A stretch of DNA of 64,000 bases, from contig CBDATO010000001.1 in assembly GCA_965199805.1 (NCBI GenBank), forward strand, positions 930,001 through 994,000. The letters are read 5' to 3'. Below the pieces are notes generated by a model that was not told the origin of the DNA, made no database searches, and was given only the letters and a program-made list of their open reading frames with translations. Positions within the stretch are counted from its first letter, which is position 1. Each line of letters opens with the position of its first letter. Of this stretch, positions 8,753-15,688 are shown piece by piece. The position numbers and the translations under genes are program-made. The DNA comes from DATAZK01 sp965199805. Its GTDB lineage: Bacteria > Actinomycetota > Actinomycetes > Frankiales > Frankiaceae.

Positions 8753-10234
8753 TCAGAACGGGCAGGCATCGTTGCTCGCCAGAGGGCCGCTGGTCTCCCA
8801 GGGAGTGCTGAACGTGGTTCGGCGCTTGGACGGCACGGGCTTGTCTGGTCGGGGCTCAGACGGTTCGGGATCCGGTGGTGCGGGTTCGGCGGGGATGTCG
8901 AAGTCCGCGTCGTCAGGTGGCCGGTAGTCGTACCGGGCGACGGGATAGTGCCGGCCGAGGGGACTGACCCAGACCGGTGGTTCGGTGTCGCTGGTCGTGA
9001 GGGTCCATCGGGTTTCATGCTTGACGCGGTGGTGTTTGGGACACAGCGGGTGCAGGTTGTGCCGGCACGTTTCCCCACCATTGCCGTCGGCTCGGTGAGG
9101 GACGGCGTGGTCGAGGTCGCAGGTCTCGGCGCGGCGGTTGCAGAACGGAAAGATGCAGGTCCGGTCACGGGCCCGGACGTAGCGGGCGAGGGCTGCGGAA
9201 GGCCGGTAGGTGCGCCGTCCGAGGTCGAGCAGCCCACCCGTCAAAGGGTCGTGCAGCAGCCGCCGCCACGACGCATCCATTGCCAGGTCGCGGGCCATCG
9301 ACGCGGGAAGCGGGCCGTAGCCGGCGAGCTCGGCCGGGCGGTCTCGCAGGCCGAGCACGGTCGGCAGGTCCATGGTGACGTTGACGGTGACCTTGTACGG
9401 CTTCGGGTCGAGGGCTCCACCGTCGGCGCCGGCCTTGTCGGCTGTCTCTGCCATGGTGCCGGTGACCAGCGCCAGCAGCGCGGCCACGCGGAGCTGCCCG
9501 GCGGAGCGGGGCGTCTGCGACCCTTTCTCGACGGCGCCGAGCTTGCGGGCAGCATCCTGAATCGTTGCGTAGATCGCCAGCACATCCGCCGCATCCCCGA
9601 CCACGCGCAGTTCGGCCTGGCCGTCGTCGCGGCGGAAGTAGTCCACGTCGTGCTGGACCTTTGCGGTCCCCGCGGCCTTACGCGTCCGGTCCGGCGTGAT
9701 CAGCGTCAGCGCCCGCCGCAGCGACGTCCGCAGCTGCGCCAACGACTGCTTACGCGCCCGCGGAAGAACCCGCCGCGCGATCCATACCGCCTGGGCGTCG
9801 GTGAGCGTGGACGTGACATCGCATATCGCGGCGGCCTGCCAGAAGATGATGTCTCCAGACCGCAAAGCCTCAGCCACCATGTTCAGGCGGCCCGACAGGG
9901 CATCGGCGACCATGATCCGGTTGTCCGCCGTGATCTCCGACATCCGGACCGCCGCTGCCACCTCACAGCACAACGAGCGTTCCGCCAGCTCCCGTTCGTC
10001 GGCAGTGCCGCGGTCTTCGAGCCCTCGTACGGAGCGGGCAGCGGCTGCGATAGCCACACAGCTGCATGAGGCGACGTAGGCGGTTTGCCGCTCCCACGCC
10101 ACCATCAGATCGGCGATCCCCGACGGTTTCAGTTGATCGATACGGACCTTGTCCAAGGCGGTAATCACCTCCGGACCCGGCGGCGCAATCAACGCTGCTG
10201 CGACCACCCCGGAGGGAGACAATAAGTCGAACAT
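8753..10234 (-). CDS. DUF222/HNH endonuclease-like protein (13E12 repeat family)
   Basis: 493 residues. A long helical DUF222 region covers about residues 20-330. A C-terminal HNH module (about 355-420) has CIFPFCNRRAETCDLDHAVP followed by HNLHPLCPKHHRVKH, with intact zinc-type cysteines and the catalytic H-N-H pattern. These proteins occur in many copies in actinobacterial genomes and are suspected selfish or DNA-damage-linked nucleases; the activity of this one is not shown. A perfect LexA-type box straddles its ATG, suggesting SOS control. The next gene upstream is the tRNA-Arg. Confidence 0.9.
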   Translation of the reverse strand: MFDLLSPSGVVAAALIAPPGPEVITALDKVRIDQLKPSGIADLMVAWERQTAYVASCSCVAIAAAARSVRGLEDRGTADERELAERSLCCEVAAAVRMSEITADNRIMVADALSGRLNMVAEALRSGDIIFWQAAAICDVTSTLTDAQAVWIARRVLPRARKQSLAQLRTSLRRALTLITPDRTRKAAGTAKVQHDVDYFRRDDGQAELRVVGDAADVLAIYATIQDAARKLGAVEKGSQTPRSAGQLRVAALLALVTGTMAETADKAGADGGALDPKPYKVTVNVTMDLPTVLGLRDRPAELAGYGPLPASMARDLAMDASWRRLLHDPLTGGLLDLGRRTYRPSAALARYVRARDRTCIFPFCNRRAETCDLDHAVPHRADGNGGETCRHNLHPLCPKHHRVKHETRWTLTTSDTEPPVWVSPLGRHYPVARYDYRPPDDADFDIPAEPAPPDPEPSEPRPDKPVPSKRRTTFSTPWETSGPLASNDACPF

Positions 10235-10242
10235 GCGTTCGA
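10227..10242 (-). promoter_or_regulatory. LexA (SOS) box over the start codon of the HNH gene
   Basis: On the gene strand the sequence is TCGAACGCATGTTCGA, a perfect inverted repeat of TCGAAC and GTTCGA with a 4 bp spacer. This is the consensus actinobacterial SOS box. The ATG of the HNH gene lies partly in the spacer, so bound LexA would block transcription at or just upstream of the first codon. LexA control of mycobacterial 13E12 family genes is known, which supports the match. Confidence 0.82.
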
Positions 10243-11110
10243 CTCTAGCCGGTCAAGACGGCCATGACCAGGCCCAACAGCGATCTGTGGACAACTCGCG
10301 CGCCCCGATCACGACCGAACCGCAACAGGCCAGAAGTGCTTATGGGGCCGCGGACGCAGGGGCGCTTCAAAGGCCAAATCCTCACCCGCGGCGGACGCCG
10401 CGTGGTCAGGATGACCGATTGCCAGATGGGATCACTGGGTGCCCCCGAACGGGGTTTGAAACCCGCACCACCGCCTTCGGCGGGTGGTCCGACCGTCGGG
10501 GACGTGCAGGTCAGGAGACCTGTTCCTGGCCGGCCACCGCCTCGACCTGATCGACCGGCACGCTCCCCCGCATGTCATCAGAATGTCTGCTCGTGCCGGT
10601 CCGTGATGTTCAGGGGTCGCCCCGGGCGCGACGCCGACGTCACCGACCGGATTTGCCGGATTGCCCAGTCGCGCGGCCTGCGGAAGAACGCGGCCTGCAG
10701 CTTGTCGAGGCGTCCACCATCAAGGGACCGGAGGTCCTCGACGGCTTCAGCTTCTTAGCGAGCGAGGAGCCGGTGGACTGCCCGACAGGCGGTGCCCTTG
10801 TTGGCTAATGGCCGACCTCTTCAGCCGCTACCGCATAGAACGTGCCGGCGAGGATGCGCTCAAGCGTGCGCTTCTCGCGGAGGCGGGACTTCGGCCTGGT
10901 GCTGGGCGGTGTCGGAGCCGAGGGTCAGGTTCCCGCGGGTGACGGAGGCGGTCATCGACTGTTGTGGGTCATCGACGGTGGATCGCTGCATGAGGTGGCG
11001 GCTGGTGGCCAAGTCGCTCGGTCCACGTTGTGGGCGTTCGCTTGCCTGCCCGGGGGGCGGCGCCTTCAGCCCAGGTACCGGTCCGACCTGTTATTGCTGG
11101 TCAGACCTTG
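10243..11110. other. Gene-poor interval with possible gene debris
   Basis: About 870 bp between the HNH gene and tRNA-Arg with no convincing intact gene. It holds a tRNA-like fragment at 10440-10492. On the minus strand are two short protein-like open stretches without starts: 10578-10754, beginning E-A-E-A-V-E-D-L-R, and about 10806-10935, ending ERILAGTFYAVAAEEVGH. They are separated by stops and resemble worn coding sequence of unknown origin. The longer plus-strand frames lack any recognisable domain and one runs through the tRNA. Confidence 0.45.
10440..10492 (-). pseudogene. tRNA-like fragment resembling the 3' half of the nearby tRNA-Arg
   Basis: The top strand from TGCCCCCG onward can be aligned with the antisense of the intact tRNA-Arg at 11111-11182 through the acceptor 3' strand, T arm and anticodon-arm region, in the same orientation. 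Bases differ throughout the T arm, the T loop does not fold canonically, and the 5' half is absent. It may be an old integration-site duplicate or a tRNA pseudogene; chance GC-rich similarity cannot be excluded. Confidence 0.4.
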
Positions 11111-11182
11111 TGCCCCCGGCAGGATTCGAACCTGCGCCACCGCCTCCGGAGGGCGGTGCTCTATCCCCTGAGCTACGGGGGC
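11111..11182 (-). tRNA. tRNA-Arg (anticodon CCG)
   Basis: Reverse complement begins GCCCCCGTAGCTCAGGGGAT and folds as a full cloverleaf. The acceptor stem is GCCCCCG/CGGGGGC with discriminator A, the D arm is TAGCTCA-type, the anticodon stem CCGCC/GGCGG encloses loop CTCCGGA with anticodon CCG, and the T arm has GGTTCGAATCC. The 72 nt gene does not encode CCA. It reads CGG codons. The similar fragment at 10440-10492 lies in the same orientation. Confidence 0.95.
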
Positions 11183-11263
11183 GTCTGCCCTCTGGGCAGC
11201 CGCCGTTGGAGCGTCCCAATCAGCGGTGTCAGGTTATCAGTGAAGTCAGCTCCGCCGGGGTGC

Positions 11264-11926
11264 TCAGTGCAGCGTCACCACCCAGCCGCGCGCCGGCTCG
11301 CCCCCCGGCGTCACCCACGACGCCTCCACGTGACCGACGGCGGTCTCATCGCTGTGCCCGGGGGCCAGCAGGCGGCGCAGCGCGAGCACCAGCTGCCGCC
11401 CCTGCGGTTCGGCGGTATCCGTGGCGTCGACGACCACGGTCGTGCCGACCGCGTCACTGCTGGTGACCCGGGAGCCATGCGCGTCGACACGGCCGTCGAG
11501 GGCGCAGCCTGCGGTGACCGTCGGATCCGGGGTGTCGCTGACCGTCTGGGCCTGCGGCTCGGCGAGGCCCTGGACCAGCAGGAGCAGCTGGGCGACGGCG
11601 ACCGGGTCGAACGCGGCGTCGTAGATCCAGCGCTTGCCGAGGACGCCGTGCTCGGACGTCCCCAGCAGTGCCGCGGCGGGGGCGTCGGAAGGCGCACCGC
11701 GGTAGGCCAGCGGCACGGCGTAACCGGGCGCGTCCGGATGCGCCGTGTCGGTGACGAACAGGTACTCGACACCCACCTCGCCGGCCGGGTCGTCCAACCG
11801 GAAGCCGCCCGCGCGCTCCAGCCGCAGACCGGCCGGGCCGCGTACGTACCAGGGCTGCTGCGGCAGCCACTGCGCGACCAGGTCGAGCTTGGCCGGCTGC
11901 ATGGTGGTGCGGTGGAGCTGGGACAT
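11264..11926 (-). CDS. Stand-alone maltokinase N-terminal-cap-like protein
   Basis: 220-residue soluble protein beginning MSQLHRTTMQPAKLDLVAQW. The pattern of a short domain with EYLFVTDTAHPDAPGYAVPLAYR, followed by GTSEHGVLGKRWIYDAAFDPV, resembles the cap domain found at the N-terminus of actinobacterial maltokinases, which reads sugar or nucleotide context there. No kinase domain follows, so its role is unknown. The ATG at 11926 is chosen because upstream codons are non-conserved and run into the intergenic region. It is divergent from the HD-domain gene, with about 100 bp between starts. Confidence 0.6.
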   Translation of the reverse strand: MSQLHRTTMQPAKLDLVAQWLPQQPWYVRGPAGLRLERAGGFRLDDPAGEVGVEYLFVTDTAHPDAPGYAVPLAYRGAPSDAPAAALLGTSEHGVLGKRWIYDAAFDPVAVAQLLLLVQGLAEPQAQTVSDTPDPTVTAGCALDGRVDAHGSRVTSSDAVGTTVVVDATDTAEPQGRQLVLALRRLLAPGHSDETAVGHVEASWVTPGGEPARGWVVTLH

Positions 11927-12024
11927 GGGGACACTCTTCCCGGTGCGGCCCCACGGGTCGCAGCAGGGACCACGGTGGTTAGCTGAATGACGGCGAATGC
12001 CATCAGGACGCGCGAGGAGGACGG

Positions 12025-12627
12025 ATGACCACCACCGCCGCAGCCGACACGACACCGACCTACCCGGAGCCCAGGTTCCGCAGCATGGAGGAGGCGACCC
12101 CGGAGGAGCTGGCCGTCCTCGTGGCGGAGTCGTCGCGGATCCTGAACGGGCAGCTCGTGCAGACGATGGTCGGCCTGCTGGACCACCTCAAGGGCGCCAA
12201 GATGGGCAACCCCGTCGACCGCTACGAGCACTCGCTGCAGACCGCGACCCGCGCCTACCGCGAGGGCGCCCACGTCGACATGGTGGTCGCCGCGCTGCTG
12301 CACGACGTCGGTGACGCTATGGCGCCTGCCAACCACAGCGAGCTCGCCGCCGCGATCGTCGCGCCGTACCTCGACGCCGAAGCCACCTGGGTCGTCCGGC
12401 ACCACGGCGTCTTCCAGGGCTACCACTACTGGGACAAGCTCGGCCTCGACCACACGGCCCGGGAGCGCTACCGCGGCAACCCGTACTTCGACGCCGCCGC
12501 CCACTTCTGCGCCGCGTGGGATCAGGTGGCCTTCGACCCGGACTACGACACGCTGCCGCTCGAGACCTTCATGCCGATGCTCGACGAGGTTTTCAGCCGC
12601 CCGGCGAGCGGCTTCGGCAGCGACTGA
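12025..12627 (+). CDS. HD-domain protein, possibly PhnZ/TmpB-like
   Basis: 200 residues preceded by a strong AGGAGG site. It has the metal-binding pattern of HD proteins: YEHSLQTATRA, the HD pair in VVAALLHDVGD, NHSELAAAI, VRHHGVFQGYHYW and a late aspartate in AAWDQVAFD. The layout LEHxLQ followed by LLHDVG is reminiscent of the mixed-valent diiron oxygenases PhnZ and TmpB, which oxidise organophosphonates, rather than of nucleotide phosphohydrolases. That is an inference from motif order. No phosphonate genes are nearby to support it. Confidence 0.68.
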   Translation: MTTTAAADTTPTYPEPRFRSMEEATPEELAVLVAESSRILNGQLVQTMVGLLDHLKGAKMGNPVDRYEHSLQTATRAYREGAHVDMVVAALLHDVGDAMAPANHSELAAAIVAPYLDAEATWVVRHHGVFQGYHYWDKLGLDHTARERYRGNPYFDAAAHFCAAWDQVAFDPDYDTLPLETFMPMLDEVFSRPASGFGSD

Positions 12628-12636
12628 GCGCCGCCC

Positions 12637-12667
12637 TTGACCTCAACCGGGCTTGAGGTTGCACCGT
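12637..12667 (+). promoter_or_regulatory. MerR/SoxR-type operator-promoter with leaderless start
   Basis: TTGACC (12637-12642) serves as -35 and overlaps the dyad CCTCAACCGGGCTTGAGG (12641-12658), close to the SoxR/MerR box CCTCAAG-N4-CTTGAGG. A weak -10 (CACCGT, 12662-12667) follows at 19 bp, the long spacing used by MerR-family activators. The predicted transcription start falls at about 12674, exactly on the ATG of the next gene, implying a leaderless mRNA. No merR gene is in the window. Confidence 0.68.
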
Positions 12668-12673
12668 GAGCGG

Positions 12674-13087
12674 ATGACCTTCACCGCGCAAGAACTCGAC
12701 TACCTCAAGAGCCAACAGCTGGGCCGGCTCGCCACCGAGCAGCCGAACGGGACGCTGCAGGTCAGCCCGGTCGGCTACACGGTGAACGACGTGACAGGCG
12801 CCATCGACATCGGCGGCTTCTTCATGTCGACCAGCCAGAAGTACCGCAACGTCGTGGCCAACGCGAAGGTCGCCTTCGTGGTCGACGACGTGCCGTCGGT
12901 CGACCCGTGGCGCGTACGCTGCCTGGAGATCCGCGGCAGCGCCGAGGCGATCGCGCCGACCCACCCCGCGACGCCCGGCGACGACGACGCGCTCATCCGG
13001 ATCCACCCGACCCGCGTGATCAGCTTCGGCTTGGACGGCGTGAGCGACCCGCACGAGATGCTGGAGAAGATGCGCGAGGGCGCCTGA
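12674..13087 (+). CDS. PPOX-class, probably F420-dependent oxidoreductase
   Basis: 137-residue split-barrel flavin/F420-binding protein beginning MTFTAQELDYLKSQQLGRLA. The core RLATEQPNGTLQVSPVGYTV and the FMSTSQKYRNVVANAKVAFVVDD segment are typical of the pyridoxamine-phosphate-oxidase-like family; actinobacterial members often use coenzyme F420. Substrate unknown. The ATG at 12674 is preferred over a TTG at 12653 because the TTG lies inside the MerR-type operator. A perfect hairpin follows the gene. Confidence 0.82.
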   Translation: MTFTAQELDYLKSQQLGRLATEQPNGTLQVSPVGYTVNDVTGAIDIGGFFMSTSQKYRNVVANAKVAFVVDDVPSVDPWRVRCLEIRGSAEAIAPTHPATPGDDDALIRIHPTRVISFGLDGVSDPHEMLEKMREGA

Positions 13088-13101
13088 CCCCGGACAGCGG
13101 A

Positions 13102-13133
13102 GTGGCCGATGGATCCGCGGATCCATCGGCCAC
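13102..13133. terminator. Bidirectional hairpin terminator
   Basis: A perfect 15 bp inverted repeat, GTGGCCGATGGATCC and its complement, separated by GC, lies between the convergent ends of the PPOX gene and hpnH. No long T-tract follows, which is common in high-GC actinomycetes. Confidence 0.85.
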
Positions 13134-13148
13134 TTCGTACAGCTGAGG

Positions 13149-14153
13149 TCAGACCCCGGCGGCTGCCCGCACGGTCTGCTTCAGGGAGCTCATCGTCGCG
13201 ATGACGGCGGCAGGCTCGTAGCCGCAGTGCGCCATGCAGTTGTCGCAGCGCGGGTCCTTGCCACGGCCGAAGCTGTCCCAGTCGGTGTCCTCGAGCAGCT
13301 CCTTGTACGACTGCGCGTAGCCGTCGTCGAGCAGGTAGCACGGCTTCTGCCAGCCCAGCAGCGAGTACGACGGGATGCCCCACGGCTTGCACTCGAAGTC
13401 GGCCTTGCCCTCGAGGAAGTCGAGGAACAGCGGCGAGTGGTTGAGGCGCCACTTCTTGCGCCGCTTCTGGCTGAACGCCTCCTTGAACAGCGCCCGGGTC
13501 TGCTCGACCCCGAGGAAGCCGTCCTGGTCGGGCGCCTTGCTGTACGCGTAACCGGGCGAGATCTGCATGTTCTCGACGCCCAACTCGTCGTTGAGGTAGT
13601 CGAGCACCTCGATGACGGTCTGCGGGGTGTCGGTGTTGAAGAAGGTCGTGTTGGTGGCGACGCGGAAGCCGGCCTTCTTCGCCAGCTTGATGGCCTCGAC
13701 GGCCTGGTCGAAGACGCCGTCCTTGTTGACCGAGGCGTCGTGGCGCTCGCGCAGACCGTCGATGTGCACGATCCAGGTGAAGTCACGGTGCGGGGTAAAG
13801 CGGTGCAGGTGCTTGGGCAGCAGCACCGCGTTGGTGCACAGCATGACCATGCGCTTGTCGGCGAGGAGGCCGTTCACGATGTCTTCGATCTGCGGGTGCA
13901 TCAGCGGCTCACCGCCGGCGATCGAGACGGCGGGCGCCCCGGCCTCGCGGACGGCAGCGATGGCCTGATCGACCGGCATCCGTTGCTTCAGCAGCGCCGC
14001 CGGCTGCTGGATCTTGCCGCAGCCTGCGCAGGAGAGGTTGCAGGCGAAGAGCGGCTCGAGCTCGACCACGAGCGGGAACTTCTTCACCCCGTGCAACTTC
14101 TGGTGCATCAGGTAGCGACCGATGCGCAGGTTTTGGCGCATTGGCATGGCCAT
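13149..14153 (-). CDS. hpnH: HpnH, adenosylhopane synthase (radical SAM)
   Basis: Radical SAM enzyme that joins 5-deoxyadenosyl to diploptene to give adenosylhopane, the entry to extended C35 hopanoids. The 334 residues hold the cluster motif CNLSCAGC (C38, C42, C45), the SAM glycine motif SIAGGEP, and a cysteine-bearing C-terminal region (RCDNCMAHCGYEP) typical of HpnH. It lies 2 bp downstream of the hpnG-ispH fusion and in the same operon as shc. Length and motif order match HpnH of other actinomycetes. Confidence 0.95.
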   Translation of the reverse strand: MAMPMRQNLRIGRYLMHQKLHGVKKFPLVVELEPLFACNLSCAGCGKIQQPAALLKQRMPVDQAIAAVREAGAPAVSIAGGEPLMHPQIEDIVNGLLADKRMVMLCTNAVLLPKHLHRFTPHRDFTWIVHIDGLRERHDASVNKDGVFDQAVEAIKLAKKAGFRVATNTTFFNTDTPQTVIEVLDYLNDELGVENMQISPGYAYSKAPDQDGFLGVEQTRALFKEAFSQKRRKKWRLNHSPLFLDFLEGKADFECKPWGIPSYSLLGWQKPCYLLDDGYAQSYKELLEDTDWDSFGRGKDPRCDNCMAHCGYEPAAVIATMSSLKQTVRAAAGV

Positions 14154-14155
14154 GG

Positions 14156-15688
14156 TCAGATCACCTCTCGGGGAAGCGTGAAACGAACGTCCTCATCGAC
14201 GGTGCGGCGTTCGCGCACCGTCACGGGGCCCAGGCCGGACAGCGCCTGCACCACTTCGCTGATCAGGTTAGGAGGCGCGGAGGCTCCCGCGGTGAGACCG
14301 ATGCTGCGCACCCCGCGCAGCCGCTCGAGATCGACCTCGCTCGCGTCGTCGACCATCACGGCCGCCGCGCCGACGCGTTGCGCCACCTCGACAAGACGGG
14401 TCGAGTTGGACGAGTTGGGCGAGCCGACCACGATCACCAGGTCGGTCTCGTCGGCGACCTCACGGACCGCCGCCTGCCGGTTGGTGGTCGCGTAACAGAT
14501 GTCGTCGCTGGGCGGCGCCATCAGGTCGGGGAAGCGGCGGTGCAGCGCCGACGCGATCTGCTGCGCCTCGTCGACGGCGAGGGTGGTCTGCATGGCGTAC
14601 GCGAGCTCCACCCCCTCCGGGACCCGGACCGACAGCGCGGCCTCGACGTCTTCGACGACGATGACCTGATCCGGAGCCTCACCCACCGTACCGACGACCT
14701 CTTCGTGATCGGCGTGGCCGAGCAACAGCACGGTACGGCCGCGCTCGGCCTGGCGCTTGACCTCCTGGTGCACCTTCGCGACCAACGGGCAGGTCGCGTC
14801 GATGAAGCGCAGGCCGCGCTCGATGGCCTCGGACCGCACCTGGGGGGTCACCCCATGCGCAGCGAAGATCACCTGGGCGCCGTCCGGCACCTCGTTGAGC
14901 TCGGTGACGAAGATGGCCCCGCGCTCCTGCAGGTCGCGGACGACGTGCGCGTTGTGGACGATCTGCCGGCGGACGTACACCGGGGCGCCGAAGCGGTCGA
15001 TGGCGGCCTTGACCGTGTCGATCGCCCGCTCGACGCCGGCGCAGAACGAGCGCGGCGACGCCAGCACGATCTCGCGGGCGCCGACGGCCTCGGCCCAGGA
15101 CTGCAGGATCGGGGCGATCCGGCGCAGGGTGCGCAGGGCGGTGAAGCCGCGCGGAACGATGCCGGGATGCAGGAGCGGCGCATCGGCGGTGTCGCTGATG
15201 CAGCGCACGGCGACGAAGGGCCGGTCGGCGGCGGTGGACGCGACCGCCGCAGCCACCGCGGCCGTCTCCATGTCGATCGCGAGGACGCCCTCGGCCGCGA
15301 GCCGGGCCCGCTCCTGCGCCGTGGTCTTGGGGGCCGCCGCGCTCATCGTGGCGAGCGGCCCGACGTGGACGCGCAGACCGGCGCGCCGCAGCGAGGCCGC
15401 CAGCAGCGGCGCCGACGGACAGGGGAAGACGCCCGCGTCGCTGCGCACCTCGCTGGCGACGACGACGTCACCGGGCATGACGTGCGAGGCGATGCCGCCC
15501 GCGACGCCGAGCACCGCGACCGGGCCCTCGCCGGGGCCGAACGCCTCGAAGCTCTTGAGCCGGCCCGACGCCCGCCGCATGCCCATGCCGGTGCGCAGCA
15601 CCGTCGAGCCGGACAGCACACGCCGCACCGCGGCGTGCTCGGCACGCAGCGGTGTGAAGACCGTCAGGTGGGTCGCCGGGTCAGCCAT
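14156..15688 (-). CDS. Fusion of HpnG-like nucleoside phosphorylase and IspH (HMB-PP reductase)
   Basis: One 510-residue frame. Residues 1 to about 202 resemble HpnG, a nucleoside-phosphorylase-fold enzyme that removes adenine from adenosylhopane (AVLGVAGGIASHVMPGD, AIDMETAAVA at 137-146, SDTAD at 165-169). Residues from about 204 are a complete IspH with its three [4Fe-4S] cysteines (SFCAGVERAID C216, DATCPLV, DICYATTNRQ) and the substrate motif GSPNSSNSTRL. IspH makes IPP and DMAPP, so the protein links precursor supply to side-chain processing. The ATG at 15688 overlaps the shc end by 8 bp. Confidence 0.9.
   Translation of the reverse strand: MADPATHLTVFTPLRAEHAAVRRVLSGSTVLRTGMGMRRASGRLKSFEAFGPGEGPVAVLGVAGGIASHVMPGDVVVASEVRSDAGVFPCPSAPLLAASLRRAGLRVHVGPLATMSAAAPKTTAQERARLAAEGVLAIDMETAAVAAAVASTAADRPFVAVRCISDTADAPLLHPGIVPRGFTALRTLRRIAPILQSWAEAVGAREIVLASPRSFCAGVERAIDTVKAAIDRFGAPVYVRRQIVHNAHVVRDLQERGAIFVTELNEVPDGAQVIFAAHGVTPQVRSEAIERGLRFIDATCPLVAKVHQEVKRQAERGRTVLLLGHADHEEVVGTVGEAPDQVIVVEDVEAALSVRVPEGVELAYAMQTTLAVDEAQQIASALHRRFPDLMAPPSDDICYATTNRQAAVREVADETDLVIVVGSPNSSNSTRLVEVAQRVGAAAVMVDDASEVDLERLRGVRSIGLTAGASAPPNLISEVVQALSGLGPVTVRERRTVDEDVRFTLPREVI

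Noticed and set aside
8629..9237. 5' extension of the kinase frame giving a 1036-residue protein
   Set aside because: This part is antisense to the HNH gene and has low-complexity Pro/Ser/Thr composition; the kinase begins at the GTG with a Shine-Dalgarno at 8628.
10792..11466. 224-codon plus-strand open frame
   Set aside because: It reads through tRNA-Arg (its translation includes the GFEPA peptide typical of translated tRNA antisense) and into antisense of the cap-like gene.
12653..12673. TTG start adding seven residues to the PPOX protein
   Set aside because: It lies inside the MerR-type operator and upstream of the predicted transcription start.
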